From the NCBI GenBank assembly GCA_907163375.1, contig CAJQUW010006842.1, forward strand, positions 129,001-193,000: DNA of 64,000 nucleotides, read 5' to 3'. A program made the position numbers and the translations under genes. The stretch comes from Prostheceraeus crozeri. Taxonomy: Eukaryota > Platyhelminthes > Polycladida > Euryleptidae. Positions 24,501-36,500 of this stretch are shown here, in pieces. Position 1 is the stretch's first letter. Each line of letters opens with the position of its first letter. The notes beneath the pieces are model-generated. The model did not search any database. It saw only the letters and a program-made list of their open reading frames with translations, and was not told the DNA's origin.

Positions 24501-27500
24501 TTAATGAACACAAGCGTGCTGTAGATAAAGGTAATGTTGATTCGAGTGCTATGGCAGAACATTGTCTGAAATGTAGACCAAAACGTTTGACTGATTTTGA
24601 CCTTGAAATTCTTGATAAGTGCAAAGATGCATTGGACACTAGACTGACTGAAGCTCGTTACATTAAACAGTTGATTCCAAAAATCAATCGAAGAAAAGAG
24701 TTGACGATATTTTAAACATCTCTCAACCGATAGCAGTGTATATAAGCAGCCCACATGAGCGGCCAGATCAGTTGGTTTTAGCGAATTACCCCCTGAGGAA
24801 GAGCGAACGCTCGAAACGCGTAGGGGTTGTACATATCTTTTAATTAATTATTTTAATCTGGTCAATAAATTTCAAGGAGAGACGAAAGCTGTTTTTAAGC
24901 ATCAACTCAAGTATGAAGAACCTCCTGTTGGCGACCATCCTGTAATTCTATTAATTATCGAATTTCTAACCAAGAATATTTTCTAAGCATCTTATTTCTC
25001 TGGTTGGAGATGATTGTAATTGTCATTGACTTCTTGATAATTCAAGCTACTGGTTTGATTATTTTATGATTTTTTAAAGCAAGTTAAAAATGCATTGTAT
25101 ATGCATATGGCGAGGCACGGATTCACAGATGATTGGATTGATTTCTCTACTGTTCAGTTTCTTTTATGCCTTGTATTGTGTGCATACAACAATTCAGTAC
25201 TGAAACATTATCTTCTTTGCGCGTAAAGATCTAAAGTTACAACATCCGATACATTTCTTAGTTCCTTGAACGTTATTCATCATCATTCTGGTCATCATCA
25301 TCATTTCATTTCATTCATCAATTGACGGAGAACTATTTGTGAGCAAACATAGAGATAGAATCGGCCACCAACTAAAATAAATGTGAAACTTTAGATGACA
25401 TTTGATTTTTCAGGATGCTTCGGCAACATTTGGCGAGGTTTTGGCAACATTTAATTTAGTTGGTGACCAATTCTTTCTTTATGTTTGCTGACAGATGCTT
25501 CGCTGTCAATTGTAATACGTGGCCCATGCTATTTCTATGTTCACTAAATATGAACGTCGGGTCGTTTTCATGAATTGTGAATCCTGAACGGGACCACAAG
25601 CCAACCCGACTAATTCGATAGAATATAAATGATGACAAAACCTCAAAAATATGAGAAAGAATTCGAAGAGATATTCAATAATAGTGTTATTCACTGATAC
25701 ACAGTGTTCAGGCAATCCCTTATAAACAACCGACACCTTCTCCATGATCACCTACCTTTTTGTTTCTAATCGCATCCAAAGACTTATACTGCCACATATT
25801 ATAGAAACACACAGACTGAATTCATTCTTATTCTAAAGTGCCATGTTGTACGATTCTTCTCTGGCTTCGTCCGAACAATCACGACCTACTCACCTTGTTA
25901 CTTTTTGACTTTATCTTCTTGAACTACTTGATATTCATGTTATATTACTATTATGCCAGATGTGTATGTGTGTGCACCTCTGCGATTCCCAGTGTAGGTG
26001 CCAGAATTGTGCTTTGTTTTCAAGTATGCACGAATTCATTCATTCATCTTTAATGTCCACTGTCAGACAATACTTTATCGATTATAACTTGCACTCATGC
26101 CTTGTGACTGTCCTGGTCTCTTTTTAAATGTGTTCATCATCGATTTCATGTCCAAAATTGTATAATCCTGTCCGTTTGTTGTATTATAACCACTGATGAT
26201 GGATACCACGGTATTTGAAACCGGATGGCAATAACTGATTTCACACCACCTAACTACAATCAGTTAATTACATGCTAATGGAAATACTTAGCCAGTAAAA
26301 TGTCAGAACATTTCTTACTTGGACAGTCCTCGAACTTGCATGATTTCATTTCCATGGAACAACCAAGACATTTAGAATAATAAGAAGATTTTATGCATTT
26401 TCGTCTTCTGATCCGATTACCGTAATCACACGAAGTGCTGCATTTTGACCAATTCGACCATTCAGACCATTCTCCTGAAGAGAAAGACGAGGAAGCATGG
26501 AAATGTTCCAGATATAGAGTGATTGAATTCTGAAAAATGTGGGTACGAGTATGTGTCAAGACAAAAACTTGTGGTAGAACAATTTTGGAAATGTACCTTA
26601 GACTGTATATAACTGCATGTATCAAAGAGTGGATGCATGGCCATCTGTTCGCATTTTTCTTGAAAATGAAATGTGCTTGCAGTGTGCCAGTTCGACTGGA
26701 CAAAGAATAGAAAGATGTCCTCAGACTTGAACAATGTAGGTACAAAATTTCCTTTTCAGCTGTAGACATTGCGTTTCGCGCTACAAGGGCTGGTTGCTCT
26801 GAAATCGTTCAAATCTGAAGACATCTTTCTATTCTCTGCACAGGTGAACTGACACTCTGCAATTCTATTATCATCAGCCGAAGGGTAAGCCAGGATAATA
26901 ACAGGACGCAGAGCAGTCTTCTGTGCAAGTCCTTCAGCTTGTTCATCCATTCCATACACAGTAGATGACACCCGTAATCCCGAGTCGTAGTGGCGAGCCT
27001 CTGTAGCACTGATACCTGACACGTTTTAAATATAATGTATGCTTAAATTTCTTATGTATGTGGACATCTCTCCATGTAAGCGAGGATTTCAGGACTTTTG
27101 TTATTTTATTTTCAAGCTTCTCCAAACAATTGAAGAATGTGGAGCAGCAAAATATCATATTTGTGACCTTGTTTTCGAAGGAAGTTTCATCTCTTCTTTA
27201 ACGGAGATTCTTGATGAAAAAATGTTTTGAAGTTTTTTGTAACGAAGATAATTGAATGTCATTTTCATAATAATTGAATGTCATAACAAATAAAATGTTC
27301 ATGAATCTTGGTACGGTTTCTTTGATTCTGCATATGAAACTTCCATTCGAAATATGCATTAATTGGCATTTATTCCTATATGTTCATGGTGAGCGTCATC
27401 AATGACGTCTGGATATCTATAAGTTAAGCTTTCATAGTTATGAAAAGTCCATGGTATCATGGACATCAGTATGAAATGCTGATATATACTTGCGTCAAAT

Positions 27501-30500
27501 GATGAGCCTTAAATAATGAGAAAAATGAAAAAATCAAACTAACAATCCCGCATAGGTGTGTGAAAGTCTATTCAAATTTCTTTTATATTTCACAGTGTAA
27601 TAATCTGCATTGATTATTGCTTCCGTAATAAATTTAAGTGTTTGCACTCTTCCACTTAATTTTGGTTTATGCACTTTATGCACTCTTTGGAAAATATGAA
27701 CTTCATAAAGTCTATGGTTTCGAAAGAGTGCAATAAACCGTCTTTATTGCATCATTTCATTGAAACACATTAGCACATAGAAAGTTTTTCATCCTCTAAA
27801 ACGGTGAATTCTACATAGTAATCTCAAAAATACCTTTGATATCTACAATTCCATAACAAATAGAGGTAGAAATTTGGCAGCTGTAAAATTCTGATGGTCA
27901 TAGATTCCGAGAATCATGTGAAGGACAAAGTTACTCGTGCAACTCGTGCAAAGATCTTGGTTGCATTATTCTCGATCAACAAACTGTGCCAATCCCGCAT
28001 AGGTGTGTGAAAGTCTATTCAAATTTCTTTTCTGAAACTTTAATTTAAAATGCTCTTCAATCGGGCATCAAAGTGTCCTTTGTGAAAATGATGTCAGATC
28101 TTATCAACTGTCGATTTAAGCACGAAAATGGTTATAATGAGCTCATTTTTAATTGTCCTTAGCTGCCAACGAATTTCCCAATTGTTATTTGAAATTCATT
28201 GAATTTTTTCATGTTGTCATATTACAAATGTTCAATTTGCATTGAACCCTCGCCCCACTGAAGTACTTTTGCTAACGCGCCCCATTCTCCCTCCCCCTAC
28301 TGATCTCCCAAACTAGGCATTAAAGAAGGATTCAGAAAAACCGCATCTGCTTTATTTCTAAGGTCCTCCCTCGACTGAGGTGAAGGTCAAATGTATAAAA
28401 ACGCCAATTCTTAACAAATTTCCTTTATTCACTGTTTGAAATGGGAAATGACAACAAAAACTAATGAACCATGAACTAATCGAATGATCTGGTCAAGTTG
28501 GTAAATAAAATGATAATTATTAGTCGTTATGAGATTAAATCATTGTATTAGATGAGGTCAAAGGTCAAATAATTCAAACACTCAGTTAAGCTCAAATATC
28601 ACTAAAATCGCACATTTTAGTATTTAGTTTCTGCAGGTGAAGAAACAGCCAAATCGGTGAACTTCTATCGAGACACTGAAGCTAAATGCAACATGACTCC
28701 GAAAATGTTCAATAATTGCTGATCAGATGCAGAACTAGAATGTACAAAATAATAAAACATCATATTTGAAGTTTAAATTTCAAATTTCCAACATTCAGAC
28801 ACAATAAGCAGATCATTTCAAATTCAAAGATTTTGCACTTGTGAATATCTCCATATTAATAGGAAGAATCCTTTATGTAATCTCAACTCATTTCATCAAG
28901 AATTGATAAAGAAATAAATAAAAATGAACGTTTATTTATCAATACTGAAAATCATGCATTTCTAGATGAAGTCAAACACAAAGTTAAGAATAATACATCA
29001 AATAAGTAACTTTCTTGATAGCTGTTTGTTGTAAAGTACAGAACATCGAAGAATGAAGAAGGATGACCGACGCGATGTCACACTGTAGTTGAACGTGACC
29101 ACTTCTTGACAGTACAGATGGAAAAATAGAATGAATGCAATTTTCGGGATTTTGAAGCTGGTTGAAGATGGTTCCCTCTTATGTTGTCTGCTTTCAAGCG
29201 AGGGAAACAAAGTGCAAGTGCAAGTTACAGAACAGATTATTCTGTGGCAACCTTTGTTGATTTTCTCGAGCTTGGAGGAATTCCCTTTGCTCATTCCCAG
29301 AAGTACAGGTGAGTTATATTCGAGAACTGAAGGTATATGTGCCTTATAAACTTGGATCACTTCTTTTTTAGTTACAACCGGCATACGTCGTAATTTCTTC
29401 AAAAGATAGATTTTCTGACTGGCGAACTTGCATATCTGAGTAACGTGCTGATCCCATTTTAGATTACTTTGGAAGAGAACTCCGAGGAATTTCATGGATT
29501 CTACGTGCGGAATGTCAAAGTAATTTACTGAATCCGAATCGTTGCTTGCCTTTTATCGAAATATCATAATTTTTGTCTTTTTGTGATTAAACAAGAAACA
29601 TTTTTCTTCGCTCCACTTTCAAATGTTTTCAATTTCATTTTCGATCGCATTTTATAAAAAAATGATTCATTGAGGTAGATTCGTTGAGTTATGATTCGAC
29701 GATGCCACACTATACATTAGAAGTACCGAAATCAGCCAAAATACTCCAAACATTCAAATTGTAAAATAGCTCTCACGCCAAAGTCATAATGCCAAATTAA
29801 TTATCCTTCTATCAAAACTTGCATAATACGTAGAAAATGGGCTATTATAATTCTGGTGGCCATAGCTTGATTGGTTTAAAGATATTCAAAGAATTCACCA
29901 GAGGGGCAGTGGGGCGAGAGTTAATAACACTTAATTTTGTCAGATTGGTCTTTCATTCATCTCTTCCCGACATACATCTTCCTCAACACATCATATCTGC
30001 TTTACAAAACATTGGAGTGATTGCTCTTTGAGGATAATCCTCCACATTTCATGCGTATATTTAAGCTATGTTACATGCACAATTCAATCTATTTTTGCTG
30101 ATAAGTGCAATACATTCAAACAATTTGGCATCGTGAATTGCCGAAATTCGATAAAATTATCATTTTTGATAGTTATTTTATATTGATAATTTTTATCAAT
30201 TTTGAAATGTTTTCTTTAATTCGAAGATGACAGTTTTAGATCAAATCAATGTCAACATTGGAAGGTTCACACTCTATCATATAAAGTCCGTCTGAGAATA
30301 TCATATGACTCGGAGCATAATGTGAAATTCACTTTCGCCATTCAAGAAATTTGTTCAAAAACAAAATTGACATTCTGCACGATTTTACCAGACACTGAGG
30401 CTGCGACTGTATCGTGAAACGTCTGTCTCTTGTAAATACTTTTAACATTAAACTTTCACGGATAAACTACAGGGAGTGCACTTTAATTCTTGACTTCAAC

Positions 30501-33500
30501 CTGTGTTCAAAAGCAACAGCACTGTGATTCCTGAAAAATTAGAAGTTCCTCTATGCCCTGTAAATCATAAAGTCCTATTTTACTCTAGTACGTCCAACAT
30601 TTTATCTACCTTAAATGTCCATTTCGTCAAAAAATGCGAAATAATTAAAAATCAATTGAAAACTCATTGTAAAAGATGCATACATATATTCTGTTTATTC
30701 ACATTTGATTCTTGATAATTTGAGTCCATGCTGAATACTTTTTGTTTATTCATAACTGTATTAAGCACCAAGCAAATAATAGAGTTTGACAGTGAAATAA
30801 GCTTTGGCACTGTAATGATGCTAGAGGGCATTACAAATGCGATTCATTGTCTTGAATGCATGTCAGTCATTTCATGTGTTGAAAAACAATGCAATTTCAG
30901 TCCATGACATTCACATAATCACGTATTATTCCATTTTTCTCACAAATAGCAGCAATAAAAACTGTAGGCTTAACAGCTTTGCTATGATGGTTTGCTTCGA
31001 GCTATGCAAATCTGGAGACGGCAGCTATATTCTTGTTTGGCATTTCAGTGTAATTTCTTCGACATTAATCACATAAACTTCGACACGTGCAAAGCACAAG
31101 TTGAATAGTTCAGATGCGAAAATGATAGGTTGCAAGTCAATTCACGCTTACTTTAACAAGCCATACTAAACAAAAAGTACTAGAATTACCGAACTTAAAT
31201 TCACAGAAGTACTAAAATGCTTGTTGAGTAGTAATATGATGAAGCATCAATGTCAATGAATTCAGTGAGTCAGCATGCAGCTGGTGATGACGGCGTGCAA
31301 TTCGCTTGACTATTTCCAGCTGAGACACGAGTGTGCATTGTTGACGAGCAGTGACTGTGGGAACAAGTGACGCCTATCAAACGGTCAATATAGTTGTTCA
31401 TAGTCAGATACGTAGAATAATTCCTCCGATGACAGTTTTAATGAATCATGAGTGAAAGATGACAATTTTTTATGCATTTCAGAGTTAGACATTTCTTGTT
31501 TCACAGAGTGGGTGTCTGGGCGTACCACACCCGATGTCATCCCATCCATAATCATCATAAGAGCTGCTAACCGTGTAGCGTGATTTGCGCATGTAAACGA
31601 GACATTCATGTGCTGCACCGACTGGCTCATCATATCTGTAGCCGACAAAAGGACATTTTGTTATCCCATCCTGCAGTTTGCAATGATTATTCGGTGAATC
31701 TTTCATTCCCAGATAGAACATTGCTACTTGATACCGGGTGCCACTACCAGGTCCAATTATCATCATATATTTTTCTGGCAAGGTGGCAACGATTGTATTT
31801 AGTATAAAATCATTTTCATTCTTGCTTTCTGGAGAGATCAAGTACATGCCATGCTTTCCACAAGTTTCTCTATTCTGTTCGTATGTTCCAGTTTGTGTTG
31901 TAATCATGAGAAAAAGCTTCCGCTGAAATCTCCATTTCAAAATGCCTGTCAGATTCATTCTTCGAACCATTAAACTTTGACGATGCGCGGGTGATGTAGC
32001 GATGCATGCTCGTGAAAACAGCATACAGCGTGAGGTCTGGGGGTCAAATGTCATTGACAGACATGTATCCTGCAGAGATTGACAAGAGGTGGCGCAGTCC
32101 AATTTCGAATCGGCTGTCGTAGAGCTAATGACAGCAGCCGAGCATTTAACTGACTTTCCAAGCTTGAAATACACAGGATCTACATTGGAGAAATAACTTT
32201 GAGAAATTTGTTGACATGTTGCTATTGCAAGAGTGGCGATGAGTACCAACAGTGTTCTCAGAGGCATCATTATTCAACTACAAGCACTGAGACCGATTGG
32301 ACCTGTTCTCCTCTATTACAGAAATAAAATGCCATGTAATCTGGTTACAATCAATGGGTGAAAGACAAAGAACTTTGCACGAATCGCAAGTTAGTGCGCT
32401 TCAGTTGAACACGCAAGTTAAGTGCAACAAATATGCACAGCATAGGCTACATGGTTAGGAATCAGTGTTTCCCGCTGGCAAATCAACTTTGAGATTGAAA
32501 TGTCAAATTGAACTGAAATTACAACGTGGCAGACTATTTCCTCAACCTTCAACTTTGAAAATGTAAAGAAAGAAGTATCTGCGTGTTCAACAAAATGGCA
32601 TTAATTTGTGTTCACAATTCTAATTAAGAATGTGATTTGTCAAGACTAGAAATCTGGCAATGAATGAACTTATCAAATCTCCTTATCAATGAGTAACGCC
32701 TGTGTGAAACATCTCAATCTCGGATGCGGCATTAAGTGATTGCAGAATGCAATCCGCCCTCCACGTGCCTGCGTCAAAGCAATGCCTTCCTGGCTAACTC
32801 ACGCTCTCAACAGATTGTGCGGTGGCCTTGTGGTTAGAGGGTATGCTTGCACGTCCTCTAGCTCCAACCTCGCTGGTTCGAACCTACCCACGAATGATGA
32901 GGACCAACTGGCGGAAACATGTCTCGTGGTGCCTACATCTATTGATGTTCGTTAAATTCATCATTTGGAAGGTTACCTGCGAAATGTTCGAATGATAGGC
33001 CTACCTATTGGTGGGATTAAGGCTTAACCATCACACTTCAGCTGTCACAGAAATTAGAATCATTGACTGAATATTTCATCGAAAGTGTCGGCATTTGAAC
33101 ATAGAAATATATAAAGATAGTGATATCCATCAAATTCAAATTGTAGAAAGTACGGCATAGTCGGGGCGGCCTTGATTTTGGCCAATGTAATTTTACACTT
33201 TTGTGCTGAATGGTTAGTAAAGAAGTAGAAATGCTTTTTAAAAGTCTAGGATTTGTTCGAAAGAGCCAATAGATGCATGGATGGTCGAGTGCAAATATCG
33301 ACTTTTGATACGGGAATTAAAAAGACATATGCAGGGTGTCCATTAAGCTTAGCAAGAAGTTATATTATTCCATTATTTTCGTTTCGATCTTGATGACAAA
33401 GCAATTCATGTGTCAAAGCATTTCATACTTTGTGGGGCTTTTATAAATTCAAAAAGATTGATGAATCGTGGAGACCATCAAGCTGAAGCACCAAATTCAG

Positions 33501-36500
33501 CCAATCAATGCAATTTAGAACCGCTGATTGCATCACTGCCATCGGTCATACCTCAGTGCGAAAAATGTTTAATAATGAGACAAGAGTCCTCAGACGTTGG
33601 CTGTGTACACTATTTATAAGTGGCCCAACACTCTGGATTCAAATCCGGAGATCTTGGAGGCCATCGATGAGGAAACAGACGACTGCATGACTACTCGATA
33701 ACAGAAAGTTTCACTCAAGAAACGTCTTACTCAATTCATAACATGGCCTTAGGCTGCGTTTACACGTGTAACTTTATTACTGACACTTTTCGATCCATGA
33801 TGAGTCAGAAAAGAATGGAGGAACAATGGAAGCAAAGAGATGCCTTCAATTATCGTGCTTCGTGAGTCACCAGACAATAGAAGGGCTGCCACTCTTATCA
33901 AAAATAAAAACCGGAAAGTTAAATCGGAATGGGCCCCTAAAATACTTAGGAGTCGGCCACCTCCAGAAGAGAAACTTGCGATCATTCAATATCACACAAT
34001 CCGGAAAATTTTGATAGCGTTCAGACAGAAATTGGGTCTGTTCTAGTGAAGATGTTTCTGAATTCTCTAATCCTTTCTAATCGGCCGATTATTTGCCGAT
34101 TTGTGGACTTTTGAAGACTGTTGTTGATTTTCATTCAGATTTGGTGACTGATCGAAAGACAAGATTTCAAATATGTAAAGTATACCAGATTATTACATGG
34201 TTGTAGAATCGTATTTCAGAATCCCTTCTACTCGTATATCTGATAAAATTTGTTCCCATGGAAAATCTTGGTAGAGAGGGATTCTATCGCGGATATCTAT
34301 GGTCCTAATAATCTGGCATACTTTATAACGGATAGAGGATGGCTATACGATTCTCTGACATAGCTCGTGAAATTATTTGATATATCCCTCGGGATTCATC
34401 AAATAATTCCCCTCTCTATATCCCAGAGAATCGCATAGCCATCCTCTTTCCAATACTGTACTTAGATAAATTTAAGTCTACAAGCACATTGTGTATTGAA
34501 CTACTAATCTAAATTCAAATGACTTCTTTTTATCATTCCAATGATTGAAAACCTCTGAATTCTCCCATTCTCTGATTTGAAATAGCCATTTGAATATATG
34601 CGCAAATTATGATTGAATAATCAATTATTATATATAGCATTATCAAGATTCACTCAAATGTCTTCTTGCTCAGAACAAAGGCATATGAGCATTTAAAAGT
34701 AAATGTAAATAGCCACCAACTGAATGTAATTTTTGATGTATATCTGCAGGTGAACATGCATATTTTCATATTTGTAGATGCCACGTATTCATAATTCGAA
34801 ACATGCAAACGCGTGCCTGCTTTTCAAACTGTAATTATGACTCGCACTTGCCAAGGAAATTTCCATGTTTTCAATAAATTATCTTGGCAATAAAATGCGT
34901 GGAAAATTCTGTCATATCTCGAAGAAATAATGATTTTAGCGCTTGCCATGATAGACATGATTGCAAACCTCACCAATTATACTCGATTGTGCATCAACGG
35001 CAAGGAAAATAATCATAAGAGCGAGCGACAGGTTGAGTTTTCAAAAATCCAGGCCAGGATTCGGTTTCCACTCAGGAAGAAGCGCTGATCTCAACTTTTC
35101 ATGCTTTTCTAAGTAGTCCTTGGCCATGTCACTATCTCGTCTCTGGTTGACTGCGACATACAACCATTCGCTTTGCAGCTGAACAGCTGATATTATAGCC
35201 TTGTGATGCAGCACTCACTTGTGCAAGTAGAATAGCTGGGATCGAATCCCAACGCGGAATATCGGCTTTCATTTTGTATTAATTTCCGTAAATAACGGAT
35301 GAAATTATCATCCATCAAGGTGGAGTCCTATAGTATAGCAGTCACTTTAGACATTTTCGACATAATAACAAGGATGGTTTCTGCCATTTCATGCTATCAT
35401 TGGTCGGAAAATGGATCGGTTGATCAGCGTCTCTATTATTTTAAGGGTTCTGATTATCGATGTGATTTTGATTGGAATGAAAAGCTTACGTAATCACATG
35501 AAATAAACTTCTTGCTGTATATTTCGGTCAACAATACTACTTCTACGAGTACAAGTAGCCTGCTACTCGTAGAATCTAATCAAAAGCCTTTGATGAGAAT
35601 TAACTCTATGTAGGAATAGACTAGCATCGCAAAGTATTTTTGCATGGAACATTCACGACCTGTTCCATCTTTTATTTGGTGAACTTTACTATTACTAAGT
35701 TTTCTTTAACTAAATATGCACTTTCAGTACATGGAAAACATCGATTCTAGACGAATTTAAAAGGAATAATCGGCCCGATTAATCGGCTACCTTCCACCGA
35801 TTAATCAGTAATCGGCCGATTATCAAAATCAGTAATCGGACCACCCCTAGAACAAATCAGGCCCTGAGTTGGTAATGAAAAATCAACTTTATTTTTGCTA
35901 ATTGAATTAGATCTGCTTATTTTCATAACATAAAGTAATAAGACATTCTTATAATATTCATGTGGTCAACTGGGTTGAATCGGATAATTTTTGCCGAATT
36001 TATTAAATTGTTCCATAATTGACATGGCGTAAATTAATGCACCGTATGAATTTATGATGGTTGCTTTTAGCTTCATTGCATGCTAAAAAATTTTACCGAC
36101 TTACTGATCTAGTTGATTGTGTTATAATTTTTGTACTACCTATCAACCACTAAATGAATGGGATCTAAGTCAACAATGAGCCGCGTCGTAAATGAGGTTT
36201 GGTGGACTATGTACCAGGGATGTGGAGTTGGAGTCCTGTCATTTTTGCTGGAGTTGGAGTCGGACTCCGGCCTATAACTAGACCCGAAATATAATACAAA
36301 CAAATTATTTATTCTCGTGCATATAGCTGTCACTGGCTTGATGTCAACTTTCTCCGTCAAACAACAATACAGAGACAGCAGTGCATGCAAAGCTTGTAAT
36401 AGTTGAGGGAATGAACCGTGATAGTGAAAAATGATTGTCTTTTCACTCGGCGATTTAATAGAGAATACAAGCCCTCCTAGCCTCGATCACACCTACGCAC

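Larger units (their letters stand above)
23839..24914 (+). repeat. Right arm of the Penelope inverted repeat (inverted, 5'-truncated copy)
   Basis: The copy begins abruptly at TTCGACTTTGATGTAAT, inside the palm region of the RT, and runs to the element end at 24914. The start has no target duplication of its own, so it arose with the main copy in one insertion, or by later rearrangement. Confidence 0.88.
21238..24943 (-). mobile_element. Penelope-like element with large inverted terminal copy
   Basis: A minus-strand Penelope-like RT/GIY-YIG unit (21238 to about 23838) is joined head to head with a plus-strand, 5'-truncated copy of its own 3' part (about 23839-24914). The two arms (about 1.07 kb each) are almost identical, and the whole is bounded by a 12-bp target duplication. 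Complex partial-copy arrangements are typical of Penelope insertions. About 29 extra bases (24915-24943) sit between the right arm and the duplication. Near identity of arms and open frames marks a recent insertion, inside the last intron of the TSP1 gene and in the same orientation as that gene. Confidence 0.9.
18501..26318 (-). other. Last intron of the TSP1 gene
   Basis: Donor AA|GTAAGA at 26318 and acceptor TTTCAG ending at 18501. It hosts a hammerhead-bearing short repeat (18.56-18.80 kb), a small inverted repeat family (18.84-19.32 kb) and the Penelope-like insertion (21.2-24.96 kb). Stretches 19325-21227 and 24956-26150 show no gene. A TCAAATTTTAGA-rich motif repeats twice near 21060-21215. 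Confidence 0.65.

Noticed and set aside
21238..24914. Dismissing the Penelope palindrome as an assembly artefact
   Set aside because: Arms differ by at least one base, there is unique sequence between them and unpaired filler at one end, and a target duplication bounds the whole. I treat it as real, pending long reads.
24913..24943. Small frame MKNLLLATIL as a signal peptide
   Set aside because: Ten codons before a stop, located in filler between the Penelope arm and its target duplication.
26756..27022. A further exon of the TSP1 gene
   Set aside because: The acceptor is weak, there is no good donor, and its end overlaps an inverted repeat; the four-exon model closes the frame without it.
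32820..32890. A genuine tRNA gene
   Set aside because: A and B boxes are present but the acceptor, anticodon and D arms do not fold as a tRNA, and the same unit recurs at 18.6 and 62.7 kb, so it is a repeat.
34030..35860. A hAT-type element bounded by TAATCGG palindromes
   Set aside because: The ends look related, but I could not find a clean inverted terminus or an 8-bp duplication.
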